Notes under the pieces: model-generated
Databases searched by the model: none
Seen by the model: only the letters and a program-made list of their open reading frames with translations
Told to the model about the DNA's origin: nothing
NCBI GenBank assembly: GCA_040880805.1
Contig: JBBDHW010000042.1
Coordinates: 1 to 52,906, forward strand
Length of the DNA stretch: 52,906 nucleotides
Reading direction: 5' to 3'
DNA from: Acidimicrobiia bacterium
GTDB taxonomy: Bacteria; Actinomycetota; Acidimicrobiia; IMCC26256; DASPTH01
Shown here: in pieces, positions 16,048 through 25,350 of the stretch
How positions within the stretch are numbered: the first letter of the stretch is position 1
How the letters are laid out: every line of letters begins with the position of its first letter
Position numbers and translations under genes: made by a program

Positions 16048-17274
16048 GTGGACATCGGTGACTCTCCCGAGGAAGCGGCGTTCCGCGCCGAAGCGCGCGC
16101 GTTTCTCGAGTGGCACGCGGAGCCGAAGACGCCGGGTGTCAGCAACGTCGACGAGCTGAACCGCCACGACCCGAACTGGATGTTCGAGCACATCGAGCGC
16201 TGCCGCGAATGGCAGCACGTGCTGTACGACAACGGATGGGCCGGCATCACCTGGCCGAAGGAGTTCGGCGGCCGCGGCGGCACGGGCATCCAACAGGCGA
16301 TCTACGCCGAAGAAGAGTCGCAGTTCGACGTGGTGAGCGGAACGTTCACCATCGGGATCGGCATGGTCGCGCCCACGCTCATGGTGCACGCCACGCCCGA
16401 GCAGCAGCAGCGCTACCTCGACCCGATGCTGCGAGGCGACGAACTGTGGTGCCAGCTGTTCAGCGAGCCGGGCGCAGGTTCCGACCTCGCCACGCTCGGA
16501 ACACGCGCGGTGCGCGACGGCGACGAGTGGGTGGTCGACGGCCAGAAAGTATGGAACTCGTACGCGCAGTATGCCGATTGGGGGATCCTGCTCACCCGCA
16601 CCGATCCCGACGCGCCGAAGCACCGCGGCATCACGTACTTCGTCGTCGACATGAAGACACCCGGCATCGACGTGCGGCCGCTGCGCCAGATCACCGGCAT
16701 CGCCCACTTCAACGAGGTGTTCCTCTCCGGTGTGCGTATTCCCGCCGAGAACGTCATCGGCGAGGTGAACGGTGGATGGGCGGTTACGCACACCACGCTC
16801 GGCAACGAGCGCGCGGTCATCGGCGTCGGCGGGGGAGGGCGCAACGCCGACGATGTCATCGCGCTCGCTCGCAGCCGCGGTGTCAACGACGACCCGCGGT
16901 TCCGCCAGGAGATCGTGCAGGCCTACATCCGCACGGCAACGCTCCGGTACATGGGGCTGCGGCTCCGCAGTGCGATGAGCCAGGGTCGCCAGCCCGGGGC
17001 GGAGGCATCGGTGCTCAAGCTCGCGTTCTCGCAGCACGCGGCGCGCACGGGCGACCTCGTCATGAAGATCCTCGGCCCGGAGGCCACGCTGTACGGCGAC
17101 GACGCGCTCGACCAGGCGCGCTGGCAGGACTACTTCCTGAACCAGTTCAACGTGCGGATCGGTGGCGGCACGGACGAGGTGCAGAAGAACGGCATCGCGG
17201 AACGTTCGCTGGGGCTGCCGCGCGACCCGAGTTCCGACCGCGACGTGCCCTGGAAGGATCTGGCCCGCTTATGA
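16048..17274 (+). CDS. Acyl-CoA dehydrogenase
   Basis: This 408-residue FAD enzyme starts at GTG 16048, preceded by a GAGGAGGAGGG ribosome site. Family landmarks: WAGITWPKEFGGRGG, LWCQLFSEPGAGSDLA (FAD/substrate loop), EWVVDGQKVWNSYA, and the C-terminal RIGGGTDEVQKNGIAER. At the position where medium-chain enzymes place the catalytic Glu (YEGT) this protein has Gly (IGGGT), as do many actinobacterial FadE proteins whose base sits elsewhere. It introduces a double bond into an acyl-CoA. ATGA overlap joins it to the next SDR gene, so dehydrogenation and later oxidation are co-expressed. Confidence 0.92.
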   Translation: MDIGDSPEEAAFRAEARAFLEWHAEPKTPGVSNVDELNRHDPNWMFEHIERCREWQHVLYDNGWAGITWPKEFGGRGGTGIQQAIYAEEESQFDVVSGTFTIGIGMVAPTLMVHATPEQQQRYLDPMLRGDELWCQLFSEPGAGSDLATLGTRAVRDGDEWVVDGQKVWNSYAQYADWGILLTRTDPDAPKHRGITYFVVDMKTPGIDVRPLRQITGIAHFNEVFLSGVRIPAENVIGEVNGGWAVTHTTLGNERAVIGVGGGGRNADDVIALARSRGVNDDPRFRQEIVQAYIRTATLRYMGLRLRSAMSQGRQPGAEASVLKLAFSQHAARTGDLVMKILGPEATLYGDDALDQARWQDYFLNQFNVRIGGGTDEVQKNGIAERSLGLPRDPSSDRDVPWKDLARL

Positions 17275-18068
17275 CCACGGTCGCCATCACGGGAGCCGCA
17301 TCGGGAATCGGCGCGGCGACGGCGGCACGGCTCACCGAGCACGGAAGCCGCGTGATCGGTGTCGACCTGCGCAACGCCGATGTCGAGGCTGACCTCGGCT
17401 CTGCCGACGGGCGGCAGCAGGCGATCGCGCGCATCACCGACCTGTGTGACGGCGCACTCGACGGGCTCGTTACCTGCGCGGGTCTCACCGGCCTGCCCAA
17501 CCGGCCCGCGTCCCTGCTGATATCCGTGAACTACTTCGGCACGGTCGAGCTCCTCGCGGGGCTGCGCGACGCACTCGCCGCGGGCACCGAGCCCGCCGCG
17601 GTCGCGATCAGCTCGAACGCGACCACCACGCAGCCCGCGATCTCGCTCGCGCTCGTCGACGCGTGCCTCGGCGGTGACGAAGCTGCGGCGCGTGCGCTCG
17701 CGGGTGACGGCGATTCGCTCCTCACGTACGGCGTCACGAAGCTCGCGGTCGCGCGCTGGATCCGCCGCCACGCGCCAACCGAGGAGTGGGCAGGAGCGAA
17801 CATCCGGCTCAACGCCGTCGCGCCCGGCGCCACGCAAACACCGCTCCTCCAGGAAGGTCTCGACGACCCGATCGTGGGCCCGCTCATCGAGGGTTTCGTC
17901 GTCCCGATCGGCCGCCGCGGCAAGCCCGAGGAGATCGCGGCGCTCATCGAGTTTCTCCTCGGTCCCGACGCCCGGTTCTTCTGCGGCTCCGTCGTGTTTT
18001 GCGACGGCGGCACCGACGCGCTCTTGCGGGCCGACGAGATCCCTCCGCCCTGGCAGCCCGTCCCGTAG
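17271..18068 (+). CDS. Short-chain dehydrogenase/reductase
   Basis: This 265-residue protein begins at ATG 17271, overlapping the TGA of the acyl-CoA dehydrogenase. It has the SDR cofactor motif TGAASGIGAATA, VTCAGLTG in place of NNAG, AISSNATTT with the active Ser, YGVTKLAVARW (Tyr and Lys of YxxxK), and NAVAPGATQTPLL. An insert of about 30 residues between the Ser and Tyr segments resembles that of 3-alpha-hydroxysteroid dehydrogenase-like SDRs. It should oxidise a hydroxyl group or reduce a ketone with NAD(P). Member of the operon 15554-18832. Confidence 0.88.
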   Translation: MTTVAITGAASGIGAATAARLTEHGSRVIGVDLRNADVEADLGSADGRQQAIARITDLCDGALDGLVTCAGLTGLPNRPASLLISVNYFGTVELLAGLRDALAAGTEPAAVAISSNATTTQPAISLALVDACLGGDEAAARALAGDGDSLLTYGVTKLAVARWIRRHAPTEEWAGANIRLNAVAPGATQTPLLQEGLDDPIVGPLIEGFVVPIGRRGKPEEIAALIEFLLGPDARFFCGSVVFCDGGTDALLRADEIPPPWQPVP

Positions 18069-18073
18069 CCGCG

Positions 18074-18832
18074 ATGGGCGCCCTCGACGGTCGGGTCGCA
18101 CTGATCACCGGTGCCGGTGCGGGGATCGGCCGTGCGGCGGCGTTGATCTTCGCCCGCGAGGGTGCGCGGGTCGTAGTCGCCGACATGGACGACACCGGTG
18201 GCGACGAGACCGTCGGTCTGATCGAGAGCAGCGCTGGTGAGGCGACGTTCGTGCACGCCGACGTGAGTCAGGCCGACGAGGTGGAGGCCATGGTGCAGCA
18301 CGCCGTCTCGACGTTCGGCGCCCTCGACTGCGCGTTCAACAACGCGGGCATGGGTACCGGTGGTGCGCCGATTGCCGACTATCCGCTGTCCGAGTGGGAT
18401 CGCGCGATCGGCGTGATGCTCACCGGCGTGTTCCTCGGCATGAAGTACGAGATCCCGGCGATGCTCGCGCGGGGCGGTGGCGCGATCGTGAACACGTCGT
18501 CGGTCGCCGGCCTTACCGGGTATCCCGGCCAATCGGGCTACATCGCGGCGAAGCACGGCGTGATCGGTCTCACCCGTACCGTTGCGCTCGAGTACGGCGC
18601 GCAAGGAATCCGGGTGAACGCGATCTGCCCGGGCACCGCACGCACGCCGATGGTCGCGGGCGCGCTCGACCGCTTCCCCGAGATCGGAGAGCAACTCGTG
18701 AGCCGGCACCCGATCGGGCGCATCGCCGAGCCCTCGGAGATCGCCGAGGCTGCGGTGTGGCTGTGCACCGACGCGGCGTCGTTCGTGCTCGGTACCGCGC
18801 TCTCGGTGGACGGCGGTTACACCGCGCTCTGA
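18074..18832 (+). CDS. Short-chain dehydrogenase/reductase
   Basis: This 252-residue classical SDR has the complete motif set: TGAGAGIGRAA, HADVSQ, NNAGMG, NTSSVAG with the active Ser, YIAAKHGVIGLTRT (YxxxK) and ICPGTARTPM, ending LSVDGGYTAL. It oxidises or reduces an alcohol/ketone with NAD(P). It lies five bases after the preceding SDR gene and closes that operon. Its last 16 bases overlap the TetR gene on the other strand tail to tail. Confidence 0.92.
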   Translation: MGALDGRVALITGAGAGIGRAAALIFAREGARVVVADMDDTGGDETVGLIESSAGEATFVHADVSQADEVEAMVQHAVSTFGALDCAFNNAGMGTGGAPIADYPLSEWDRAIGVMLTGVFLGMKYEIPAMLARGGGAIVNTSSVAGLTGYPGQSGYIAAKHGVIGLTRTVALEYGAQGIRVNAICPGTARTPMVAGALDRFPEIGEQLVSRHPIGRIAEPSEIAEAAVWLCTDAASFVLGTALSVDGGYTAL

Positions 18833-19458
18833 GTCGCGAACGCTGGCGCGGTGAGCAACGCGGTGGTCATGTCGACGAGGTTGTCGATGAACTCTTCCTC
18901 GTCGAGCAGTGGCGCACCGGGTTCGTCGTCGATGATTCGGGCCCGTTCCGCCACCTGCAGCGTGATGAACGTGAGCCCCGCGAGCGCGCGCTCGTGCAGG
19001 ACGCGCTTCGGCAGGTGAGGGACCGCCGAGCGGATCACGTCGGTCTCCGCCTCGAAGCTGATGAGGTCGGGCCGGTCGACCTCGGCGTCGAGATCCGGAC
19101 GCAGCGGGGCGCGGAAGAGGAGTTGGAACGCGATCCGCACGTAGTCGCGGGACTCCTCGGTCGCGAGGTAGCCCGCGATGCGCCGCACGATCGCCTCGAC
19201 CAGGCTGCGAGGTTCGTCGCGGCGCGACCGGAGGTCGGCGCGGATGGCGGCAACCTCGGCATCGGACAGCGCATGCCGGTCGATGACGGCCTTGATGAGG
19301 TCCTGCTTCGAACCGAAGTGGTACTGGATCGCCGACGCGTTCCGCTGACCGGCCCGCTCGTGGATCTCCCGGATCGGGACGTCGATCCCGCTCCGCGCGA
19401 ACAGGTACTCGGCCGCCCGGACGAGCCGGTCGCGGGTGTCGGACGCGTCACGCGGCAT
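18817..19458 (-). CDS. TetR-family transcriptional regulator
   Basis: This 213-residue protein has a TetR helix-turn-helix at the N-terminus: RDRLVRAAEYLFARSG, then IREIHERAGQRNASAIQYHFGSK and QDLIKAVIDRH (about residues 9-63). The C-terminal part is a ligand-binding helical domain of the kind seen in regulators of lipid and xenobiotic catabolism. It follows the amidohydrolase gene by one base and is last of the four-gene operon starting at 22977, so it probably controls that operon and perhaps the divergent amidohydrolase gene at 23081. Confidence 0.92.
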   Translation of the reverse strand: MPRDASDTRDRLVRAAEYLFARSGIDVPIREIHERAGQRNASAIQYHFGSKQDLIKAVIDRHALSDAEVAAIRADLRSRRDEPRSLVEAIVRRIAGYLATEESRDYVRIAFQLLFRAPLRPDLDAEVDRPDLISFEAETDVIRSAVPHLPKRVLHERALAGLTFITLQVAERARIIDDEPGAPLLDEEEFIDNLVDMTTALLTAPAFATQSAV

Positions 19459-19459
19459 C

Positions 19460-20776
19460 TCAGTGCATGCCGGCGCCGGCGACTTCCCTGCCGGTGAGCC
19501 AGGGGCGGCCGACCTCGCGGAGCTCGTCCCACTTCGCGAACACCGACGGGTCGGTCTGTCCGAGCTCCGAGGGCGTGGGCCCGATGCGGTCGGCGAGTGG
19601 TCGGAGCGCTTCGACGTCGAAGCCGTAGAAGTCGGCCTGGTTGAGGCCGAGCATCTTCTCGGTCTCGTCGACGGGGACGTCCCAGAAGCGGTCCTTCAGG
19701 AACTCGCGTGTGTACGGCCAGGTGCCTTCGGGGTGGGGGAAGTCGTTGCCCCACATGATGTTGTCGACGCCGATCTCGTAACGACGGCCGATCTCGCGCC
19801 GGCGCGTGTTCGACGAACCGATCTTGATGTTGCGGTCGAAGTAGTCGCTCGGCCTCATCGAGAGGTTCTTGAAGCGGTTCGCGGTCTTCCGTGCGCCGTG
19901 GTTGCGGTTGTAGACGTCGTCCATCGTCCACAGGAGGTCGGCCGCCCAGAAGCTTCCCGCTTCGGTCACCGCGAACTTCAGGCCCGGGAAGCGCTCGAAT
20001 ACCCCGGAGCAGAGCAGGAACCAGAGCGGTCGCGCCGTCCACCACCGCGTCTCGGCGACGTAGAGACCGTAGAACCCGTCGCCGGTGCCGTAGTCCTGGT
20101 GCGCGCCCGGACCGGAGTGAGTGTGGACCGGCATGTGCAGTTCCTCGCACACCGCCCACACCGGGTCGTAGATGTCGTGCGCGTACGACGGGTACGGCCC
20201 CCACTGCGCGGGGATCAGGACGCCGCCGTGCAGTCCCGACTCGTGCGCGCGACGGATCTCCGTGACCGCGCCGTCGATGTCGCCGAGGATCGGCGCGACC
20301 GCGAGCCCCTTTCGCCGGTCGGGGGAGTGCGCGCAGAGCTCCGCGCACCAGCGGTTGTACGCGCGGGCACCGGCGAGCAGAAGCTCGGGGTCGAGCTCCG
20401 CACCGATCACGAGCCCCGCACCGAAGGGTGCGCCCATGCTGCCGGTGGCGGCGTCGGGACCGGGGAAGATCACCTCGCCCGCCACGCCGTCGTTGTCGAG
20501 CTCCTTGTCGCGCTTCGGTGCGTCCCACCCGCAGCGCAGCCCGCCCTCGTGGAGGCTCTCCTCGCCTTCTTCGTGGCCGAACCACTCTTCCTGGAACTCG
20601 TCGTCACCGCCCATCATCAACGAGCCGCGCTGTTCGCGCATCGCCGCGAGCATTGCCTCGCGCTCCACGAGCGACCGGTCGAACGCGTCGTGGTACTGCG
20701 GGTCGATGTACGGCTTGTAGTCGGGCGTCTCGGGCCCGGCGTGACAGTCGGACGAGATGACGAGGTAATGGTCCAT
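19460..20776 (-). CDS. Amidohydrolase family protein (SSDCHAG type), copy 1
   Basis: This 438-residue protein has N-terminal YLVISSDCHAGP (DxH metal pair), VIFPGPDAATGSM, LLAGARAYNRWCAEL, MPVHTHSGPGAHQDYG with barrel His residues, and IMWGNDFPHPEGTWPYTRE with the metal Asp. The layout is that of PF04909-type metal hydrolases, which cleave C-N or C-C bonds of small carboxylates. It has the same length as, and long blocks shared with, the protein at 21661-22977, so the two are paralogues separated by one SDR gene. The ATG at 20776 follows the SDR stop by 14 bases. Confidence 0.88.
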   Translation of the reverse strand: MDHYLVISSDCHAGPETPDYKPYIDPQYHDAFDRSLVEREAMLAAMREQRGSLMMGGDDEFQEEWFGHEEGEESLHEGGLRCGWDAPKRDKELDNDGVAGEVIFPGPDAATGSMGAPFGAGLVIGAELDPELLLAGARAYNRWCAELCAHSPDRRKGLAVAPILGDIDGAVTEIRRAHESGLHGGVLIPAQWGPYPSYAHDIYDPVWAVCEELHMPVHTHSGPGAHQDYGTGDGFYGLYVAETRWWTARPLWFLLCSGVFERFPGLKFAVTEAGSFWAADLLWTMDDVYNRNHGARKTANRFKNLSMRPSDYFDRNIKIGSSNTRRREIGRRYEIGVDNIMWGNDFPHPEGTWPYTREFLKDRFWDVPVDETEKMLGLNQADFYGFDVEALRPLADRIGPTPSELGQTDPSVFAKWDELREVGRPWLTGREVAGAGMH

Positions 20777-20790
20777 GTGATTGTCTCCCG

Positions 20791-21651
20791 CTATTCAGGA
20801 ATGGTGCCGGCAAGGGCGGCGTCGATCGCGTCGTCACCGAACCGGCTTCGTACGAGCGACTCGAGGTAGGGCGCGCGCGTCAGCTCGGCGCCGCCCTCGA
20901 TGCCGATGCTCTGGCCGGTGACCCACGACGACTCGGGGCCCGCGAGGTACCGCACGCCGGCCGCGATGTCGTCGGGTACACCGGTGCGACCGAGCGGCTT
21001 CTGTTCGAGGAACTGCGCGATCACCGGCGCGTTCTTGAACAAGCCGTCCTTGGTGGTGTCGGTCTTCACGAGACCCGGACGCACCGCGTTCACGCGGATG
21101 TTGAGCGGCGCGAGCTCGAGCGCGGCGCCGCGCACGAGCCCTTCGACGCCCGACTTCGAGGTGTTGTAGATCGCGAGGAACGGCCATGGGATCGTGGCCG
21201 CGTCCGACGAGATGCACACGATCGAACCGCCTCCGCTCTTCGCCATCAACGGCGTCGCGTTCCGGATCACGAGGAACGCCGACACGATGTTTCGGTTGAG
21301 GTCGTCGAGCACCTCGGCGCCGTCGAACATGAGCAGCGGCTTCATCGTGCCGCCGCCGATCACCGAGACGACGATGCCGAAGCGGTCTGCCATGCCGGCC
21401 GCGGTGGACATCGCGTCGCGGAGCGTCGATTCGTCGAGCGCGTCGCCGACGAAGCAGTCGACCCTCGCGTCGTCACCCGCGAACTCGAGGATGTGCTCCT
21501 TCGTGGCAGCGAGTGTGGATTCGGTGCGGCCCATGATGACGACCGCGGCGCCGTCGCGTGCGAGCCATGCCGCGGACGCGCCTCCGATGCCGCCACCGCC
21601 TCCCGTGACGAGCGCGGCTTGACCGGTGAGCGGCTGTTTGTCACGAGGCAT
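20791..21651 (-). CDS. Short-chain dehydrogenase/reductase
   Basis: This 286-residue SDR has TGGGGGIGGASAAWLA (cofactor loop), VCISSDAATIPW with the active Ser, YNTSKSGVEGLVRG with the YxxxK pair, and VRPGLVKTDTT. In place of the NNAG motif it has VIGGGTMK, a change also seen in other SDR branches. A C-terminal extension of about 30 residues follows the usual end. It lies between two paralogous amidohydrolase genes with gaps of 9 and 14 bases, so it likely oxidises or reduces a product or precursor of those enzymes. Confidence 0.88.
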   Translation of the reverse strand: MPRDKQPLTGQAALVTGGGGGIGGASAAWLARDGAAVVIMGRTESTLAATKEHILEFAGDDARVDCFVGDALDESTLRDAMSTAAGMADRFGIVVSVIGGGTMKPLLMFDGAEVLDDLNRNIVSAFLVIRNATPLMAKSGGGSIVCISSDAATIPWPFLAIYNTSKSGVEGLVRGAALELAPLNIRVNAVRPGLVKTDTTKDGLFKNAPVIAQFLEQKPLGRTGVPDDIAAGVRYLAGPESSWVTGQSIGIEGGAELTRAPYLESLVRSRFGDDAIDAALAGTIPE

Positions 21652-21660
21652 GGCGCGCCG

Positions 21661-22977
21661 TCAGCCGACCGGGAGCGGAACGGCTTCGACGCCGGAAAGC
21701 CAGGGGCGGCCTGCCTTCTTCAGGTCGTCCCACTTCATGATGACCGATTCGTCGGTCTGGCCGAGCTCTTCGGGCGTGGGCCCGATGCGTTCGGCGATCG
21801 GCTGCATCTTCGCGAGGTCGAAGTTGTAGAACTCCGCGGCGTTGAGGCCGAGGATCTGCGCGGTCTCGTCTTGCGGCATGTCCCAGAAGCGGTCCTTCAG
21901 GAACTCGCGCGTGTACGGCCAGGTTCCTTCGGGGTGCGGGAAGTCGTTGCCCCACATGATGTTGCCGACGCCGATCTCGTAGCGCCGCGCGAGCTCGCGA
22001 CGGCGCGTGTTCGACGAGCCGATCCCGCAATTGCGGTCGAAGTACTCGCTCGGGAGCATCGTGAGGATCCCGCGCGGGGCGGCCAGCTTGCGCGCGCCGT
22101 GGTCGCGCGTGGCCATCATGTCGAGGCGCCACAGCATGTCGGCGGCCCAGAAGCTGCCGGCCTCGGTGATCGCCATCCGCAGGCGCGGGAAACGCTCGAA
22201 CACGCCCGTGAGGAGCATGAACCACATCGGGCGCGCGGTGAAGAAGATCGTCTCGTAGCCGTAGACGCTCAGCCAGCCGGGGACCTCGCCGTAGTCCTGG
22301 TGTGCGCCGGGACCCGAGTGGCAGTGCACCGGGAGGTCGAGGTCTTGCGCGACGGCCCAGACGGCGTCGTACCGGTAGCTCGTGTACGACTCGTAGGTTC
22401 CCCACTGCGGCGGGATGATGATGCCGCCCCGCAGGCCATCGGCATGCGCGCGCTGAATCTCGCCGATCGCGCCGTCGAGGTCGCCGAGGATCGGTGCCAC
22501 GATCAGTCCGGCGCGTCGCTCGGGGCTCGCTTGGCACAGCTCGGCGGCCCAGCGGTTGTACGCGCGTGCCCCCGCGAGGAGGTGGTCGGGATCGCGCGTG
22601 GCCACCGGGTTGAAGCCGGCACCGAAGGGCGCGCCCATGCTGCCGGTGGCGGCGTCGGGACCGGGGAACACGACCTCGCCGGTGACGCCGTCGTTGTCGA
22701 GCTCGTGGTCGCGCTTGGCTGCATCCCACGCGCCGCGCATACCGATCTCGTGGAGGCTGTTGCCCTCGTCGTCCTCGCCGAACCACTCTTCCTTGAACTC
22801 CTCGTCGCCCATGAACGGCGACATGCCCGCGGCCTCCCGGCGCTCGTCGATCAAGGCCTGGCGTTCCACGAGCTCCTCGTCGAAGTCGTCCCGGTACTGC
22901 GAGTCGAGGAAGTCGCGGTAGACGGGCGAGTTGGGACCCGCGTGGCAGTCGGACGAGATGACCACGTAGTGCTTCAT
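21661..22977 (-). CDS. Amidohydrolase family protein (SSDCHAG type), copy 2
   Basis: This 438-residue paralogue of the protein at 19460-20776 shares MKHYVVISSDCHAGP, KEEWFG, DNDGVTGEVVFPGPDAATG, LPVHCHSGPGAHQDYG and MWGNDFPHPEGTWPYTREFL. Metal-binding Asp/His positions are all conserved. It is first in the operon amidohydrolase, SDR, amidohydrolase, TetR. Two equal-length copies in one operon suggest either a hetero-oligomer or two steps on related substrates (inference). The start at ATG 22977 faces the start of a third amidohydrolase across 103 bases that contain a candidate operator. Confidence 0.88.
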   Translation of the reverse strand: MKHYVVISSDCHAGPNSPVYRDFLDSQYRDDFDEELVERQALIDERREAAGMSPFMGDEEFKEEWFGEDDEGNSLHEIGMRGAWDAAKRDHELDNDGVTGEVVFPGPDAATGSMGAPFGAGFNPVATRDPDHLLAGARAYNRWAAELCQASPERRAGLIVAPILGDLDGAIGEIQRAHADGLRGGIIIPPQWGTYESYTSYRYDAVWAVAQDLDLPVHCHSGPGAHQDYGEVPGWLSVYGYETIFFTARPMWFMLLTGVFERFPRLRMAITEAGSFWAADMLWRLDMMATRDHGARKLAAPRGILTMLPSEYFDRNCGIGSSNTRRRELARRYEIGVGNIMWGNDFPHPEGTWPYTREFLKDRFWDMPQDETAQILGLNAAEFYNFDLAKMQPIAERIGPTPEELGQTDESVIMKWDDLKKAGRPWLSGVEAVPLPVG

Positions 22978-23003
22978 GGGGCTCCCCCTGGGATCACCGG
23001 CAG

Positions 23004-23031
23004 CTTGTCATCGAGGATCTGATGCGACAAG
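23004..23031. promoter_or_regulatory. Candidate operator between divergent amidohydrolase genes
   Basis: CTTGTC at 23004-23009 and GACAAG at 23026-23031 form an inverted repeat whose arms extend inward as CTTGTCATC and GATGCGACAAG (a two-base bulge). It sits between the starts at 22977 and 23081, next to the AT-rich GATTAAATA (23031-23039), a plausible -10 region. TetR proteins bind such dyads; the TetR gene at 18817 ends the leftward operon. Confidence 0.4.
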
Positions 23032-23080
23032 ATTAAATACCACGAACGCGCCGCCGCGTCGAGCCCAAGGGGAGTTCGCC

Positions 23081-24328
23081 ATGACTGCCACCCTGACCGC
23101 CACCGACCACTTCACGATCGTCTCGTCGGACGGCCACGCGGGCGCCGACCTCGATGACTACCGGCCGTACCTCGAGCGGCGCTACCACGACGACTGGGAA
23201 CGGTGGCGCGCCGCGTACGTGAACCCGTGGGCCGATCTGGATCGGCCCGAGCGCACCCGCAACTGGGACAGCGACCGGCGGTTGCGCGAGCTCGACGCCG
23301 ACGGCATCGTGGCCGAGGTCCTGTTCCCGAACACGATCCCGCCGTTCTTCCCGAGCGGCAGCCTGGTTGCGATGCCGCCCACCGCGGAGGAGTACGAGCT
23401 GCGGGCCGCGGGGTTGCGGGCGCACAACCGGTGGATGGTCGACTTCTGTGCCGAGGCGCCGGGTCGGCGTGCCGGCGTCGCTCAGATCCTGCTCAACGAC
23501 GTCGACGCCGCGGTGGAGGAGATCCGCTGGGTGAAGGAATCGGGATTGAAGGGCGGGATCCTGCTGCCCGGCGTTCCGCCCGGCTCACCGATCGAGCCGT
23601 ACCACGCGACGGAGTACGAGCCGATCTGGGCCGCGTGCGCGGAGTACGACGTGCCGATCAACAACCACGGCGGTACTTCGGGTCCCGAGCAGATCGGCAC
23701 GGGGAAGCACCCCGCGTCGGGCGCGCTGTTCTTGATCGAGACGTCGTGGTTCTCGCACCGCACGCTCTGGCAGTTCATCTTCAGCGGGATCTTCGAGCGG
23801 TACCCAACGTTGAAGCTCGCGCTCACCGAGCAGGGCACCGGATGGGTGCCGGGCACGCTCATGATGCTCGACGACTTCCACGCGCGGTTCACGTCCGGCA
23901 AGGACAACATGGAGGTGATGTTCGCGGGCGAGCAGGCGCGCACCCTGTCGATGAAGCCGAGCGAGTACTTCCACCGCAACGTGTTCATGGGGTCGAGCTT
24001 CCTGCGGCCGCAGGAGTGCAAGCTGCGCCACGAGATCGGTGTGGACAACATCATGTGGGGGAGTGACTACCCGCACAACGAGGGCACCACGCCGTACTCG
24101 CGCGAGGCGCTGCGCTACACGTTCGCGGGAGTCGACCCCGACGAGGTGCGGAAGATGCTCGGCACGACTGCGGCGATGGTCTACGACCTCGACCTCGCGC
24201 AACTCGACGCGCTCGCCGAGGGCATCGGGCCGACGGTCGAAGAGGTTGCACGTCCGCTTCCGGCAGACGAGATCCCGGAGCACTCCAGCACCGTGTGGTT
24301 CGAGAAGGTCGAACGCCGCCCGTTCTAG
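23081..24328 (+). CDS. Amidohydrolase family protein (SSDGHAG type)
   Basis: This 415-residue protein starts at ATG 23081 with an AAGGGGAG ribosome site. It has FTIVSSDGHAGADLDDYRPY (DxH), VLFPNTIPPFFP, AAGLRAHNRWMVDF, VPINNHGGTSG and MWGSDYPHNEGTTPYSRE with the metal Asp. It is closest in pattern to the protein at 30223-31515 (both have HAGADL, YEPIWAAC, IMWG and DYPHNEG). The predicted reaction is metal-dependent hydrolysis or decarboxylation of a small molecule. It is divergent from the leftward amidohydrolase operon and apparently monocistronic. Confidence 0.88.
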   Translation: MTATLTATDHFTIVSSDGHAGADLDDYRPYLERRYHDDWERWRAAYVNPWADLDRPERTRNWDSDRRLRELDADGIVAEVLFPNTIPPFFPSGSLVAMPPTAEEYELRAAGLRAHNRWMVDFCAEAPGRRAGVAQILLNDVDAAVEEIRWVKESGLKGGILLPGVPPGSPIEPYHATEYEPIWAACAEYDVPINNHGGTSGPEQIGTGKHPASGALFLIETSWFSHRTLWQFIFSGIFERYPTLKLALTEQGTGWVPGTLMMLDDFHARFTSGKDNMEVMFAGEQARTLSMKPSEYFHRNVFMGSSFLRPQECKLRHEIGVDNIMWGSDYPHNEGTTPYSREALRYTFAGVDPDEVRKMLGTTAAMVYDLDLAQLDALAEGIGPTVEEVARPLPADEIPEHSSTVWFEKVERRPF

Positions 24329-24339
24329 GGACTGACGCG

Positions 24340-25311
24340 TCACGAGCCCGAACTGTTGGCGCGCACGAGAGTGGACGACACGGCGCGGTCGATGACTCGC
24401 TCGGCGGTGTGCACCGCGCGCGGGCCAAGAGTTCGGCGGAGGCCGCCGCGGAGATAGCGGAGGTACTTCCACCGGTACTTCTCGAGCCACTCGCGGTTTC
24501 CGCGGAGTCCGGGATCGTCGAGACGGAGCTGCCATTTGCCGGCGAAGTGCTCGAAGCTTGTGTCGATCCAGTCCTTGCTCCAGCGCAGTGCGAAGTAGGG
24601 CGCGTCGGAGATTGCCAGCGGCGGAGGGGGGAGGTAGGTGACGACCGCCTCGGGTTCGAACCAGCCGCCATCGTGGCTCGCGGCAGCCTGCAGACCGAAG
24701 TCGATGTGCTCGAGCGCGGCGGGCAGCCCGATGTCGAAACCTGCCATGGCGGCGACCACATCGGTTCGGGTGAGCACGCAGTGGAACTCGGCAACTTCGC
24801 AGGGAGCGCGGCGGAACTCGTTGCGCACCTCGGCGAGCGGACGGTCGCAGTAATGGTGCACGTCGACGAGCTGACGGCGACCATCGATGATCTCGATATG
24901 CCCCTCACCCCCTGCCGTGTGTATGACCGGCGAGTTCAAGCTCCCGACGCAGTAGACGGGCGCCACGAACGCCGCGTTCGTCTCGCGTGCGCACCGCAGC
25001 AGCGAGTCGAGCCACCCCTCGGTCACGATGGTGTTGTTGTCGACAAAGGCGACGTACGGAGTGCCGACGTGAGCGAAACCGAGGTTCCTCGCTTTATTTG
25101 GTGAGACGTAGCGGTCGGTGCGCGCGAGCGTAAACCCGGCCTGGCGGGCCCGTGCATCGAGATATCGACGGATCCGCCTCGGCGAGTTGCCATCGACATA
25201 GACGAGGTTGAACGGAACCCGAGTGCAGCTCAGGACGCTCTCGAGCGACGCCTCCGACTGGCTGAAGCTCTCCCGCGGTACGACCACGATCGTCACGTCG
25301 GATCCGGGCAT
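24340..25311 (-). CDS. Family 2 (GT-A) glycosyltransferase
   Basis: This 323-residue protein opens with VTIVVVPRESFSQSEASLES, a variant of the GT2 start, and has FNLVYVDGNSPR, the SPNKARNLGFAHVGTPYVAFVDNNT segment whose DNN corresponds to the metal-binding DxD, and EHIDFGLQAAASHDGGW in the acceptor/catalytic part. GT2 enzymes transfer a sugar from a nucleotide donor in the cytoplasm; no membrane segment is visible. The basic C-terminus (about residues 270-323) may contact membrane or partner. It converges with the amidohydrolase gene by 11 bases and shows no functional link to its neighbours. Confidence 0.85.
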   Translation of the reverse strand: MPGSDVTIVVVPRESFSQSEASLESVLSCTRVPFNLVYVDGNSPRRIRRYLDARARQAGFTLARTDRYVSPNKARNLGFAHVGTPYVAFVDNNTIVTEGWLDSLLRCARETNAAFVAPVYCVGSLNSPVIHTAGGEGHIEIIDGRRQLVDVHHYCDRPLAEVRNEFRRAPCEVAEFHCVLTRTDVVAAMAGFDIGLPAALEHIDFGLQAAASHDGGWFEPEAVVTYLPPPPLAISDAPYFALRWSKDWIDTSFEHFAGKWQLRLDDPGLRGNREWLEKYRWKYLRYLRGGLRRTLGPRAVHTAERVIDRAVSSTLVRANSSGS

Positions 25312-25350
25312 CGCCCCGATTATGCCGCGCGAGCGGTGCGCGTGACGTAG

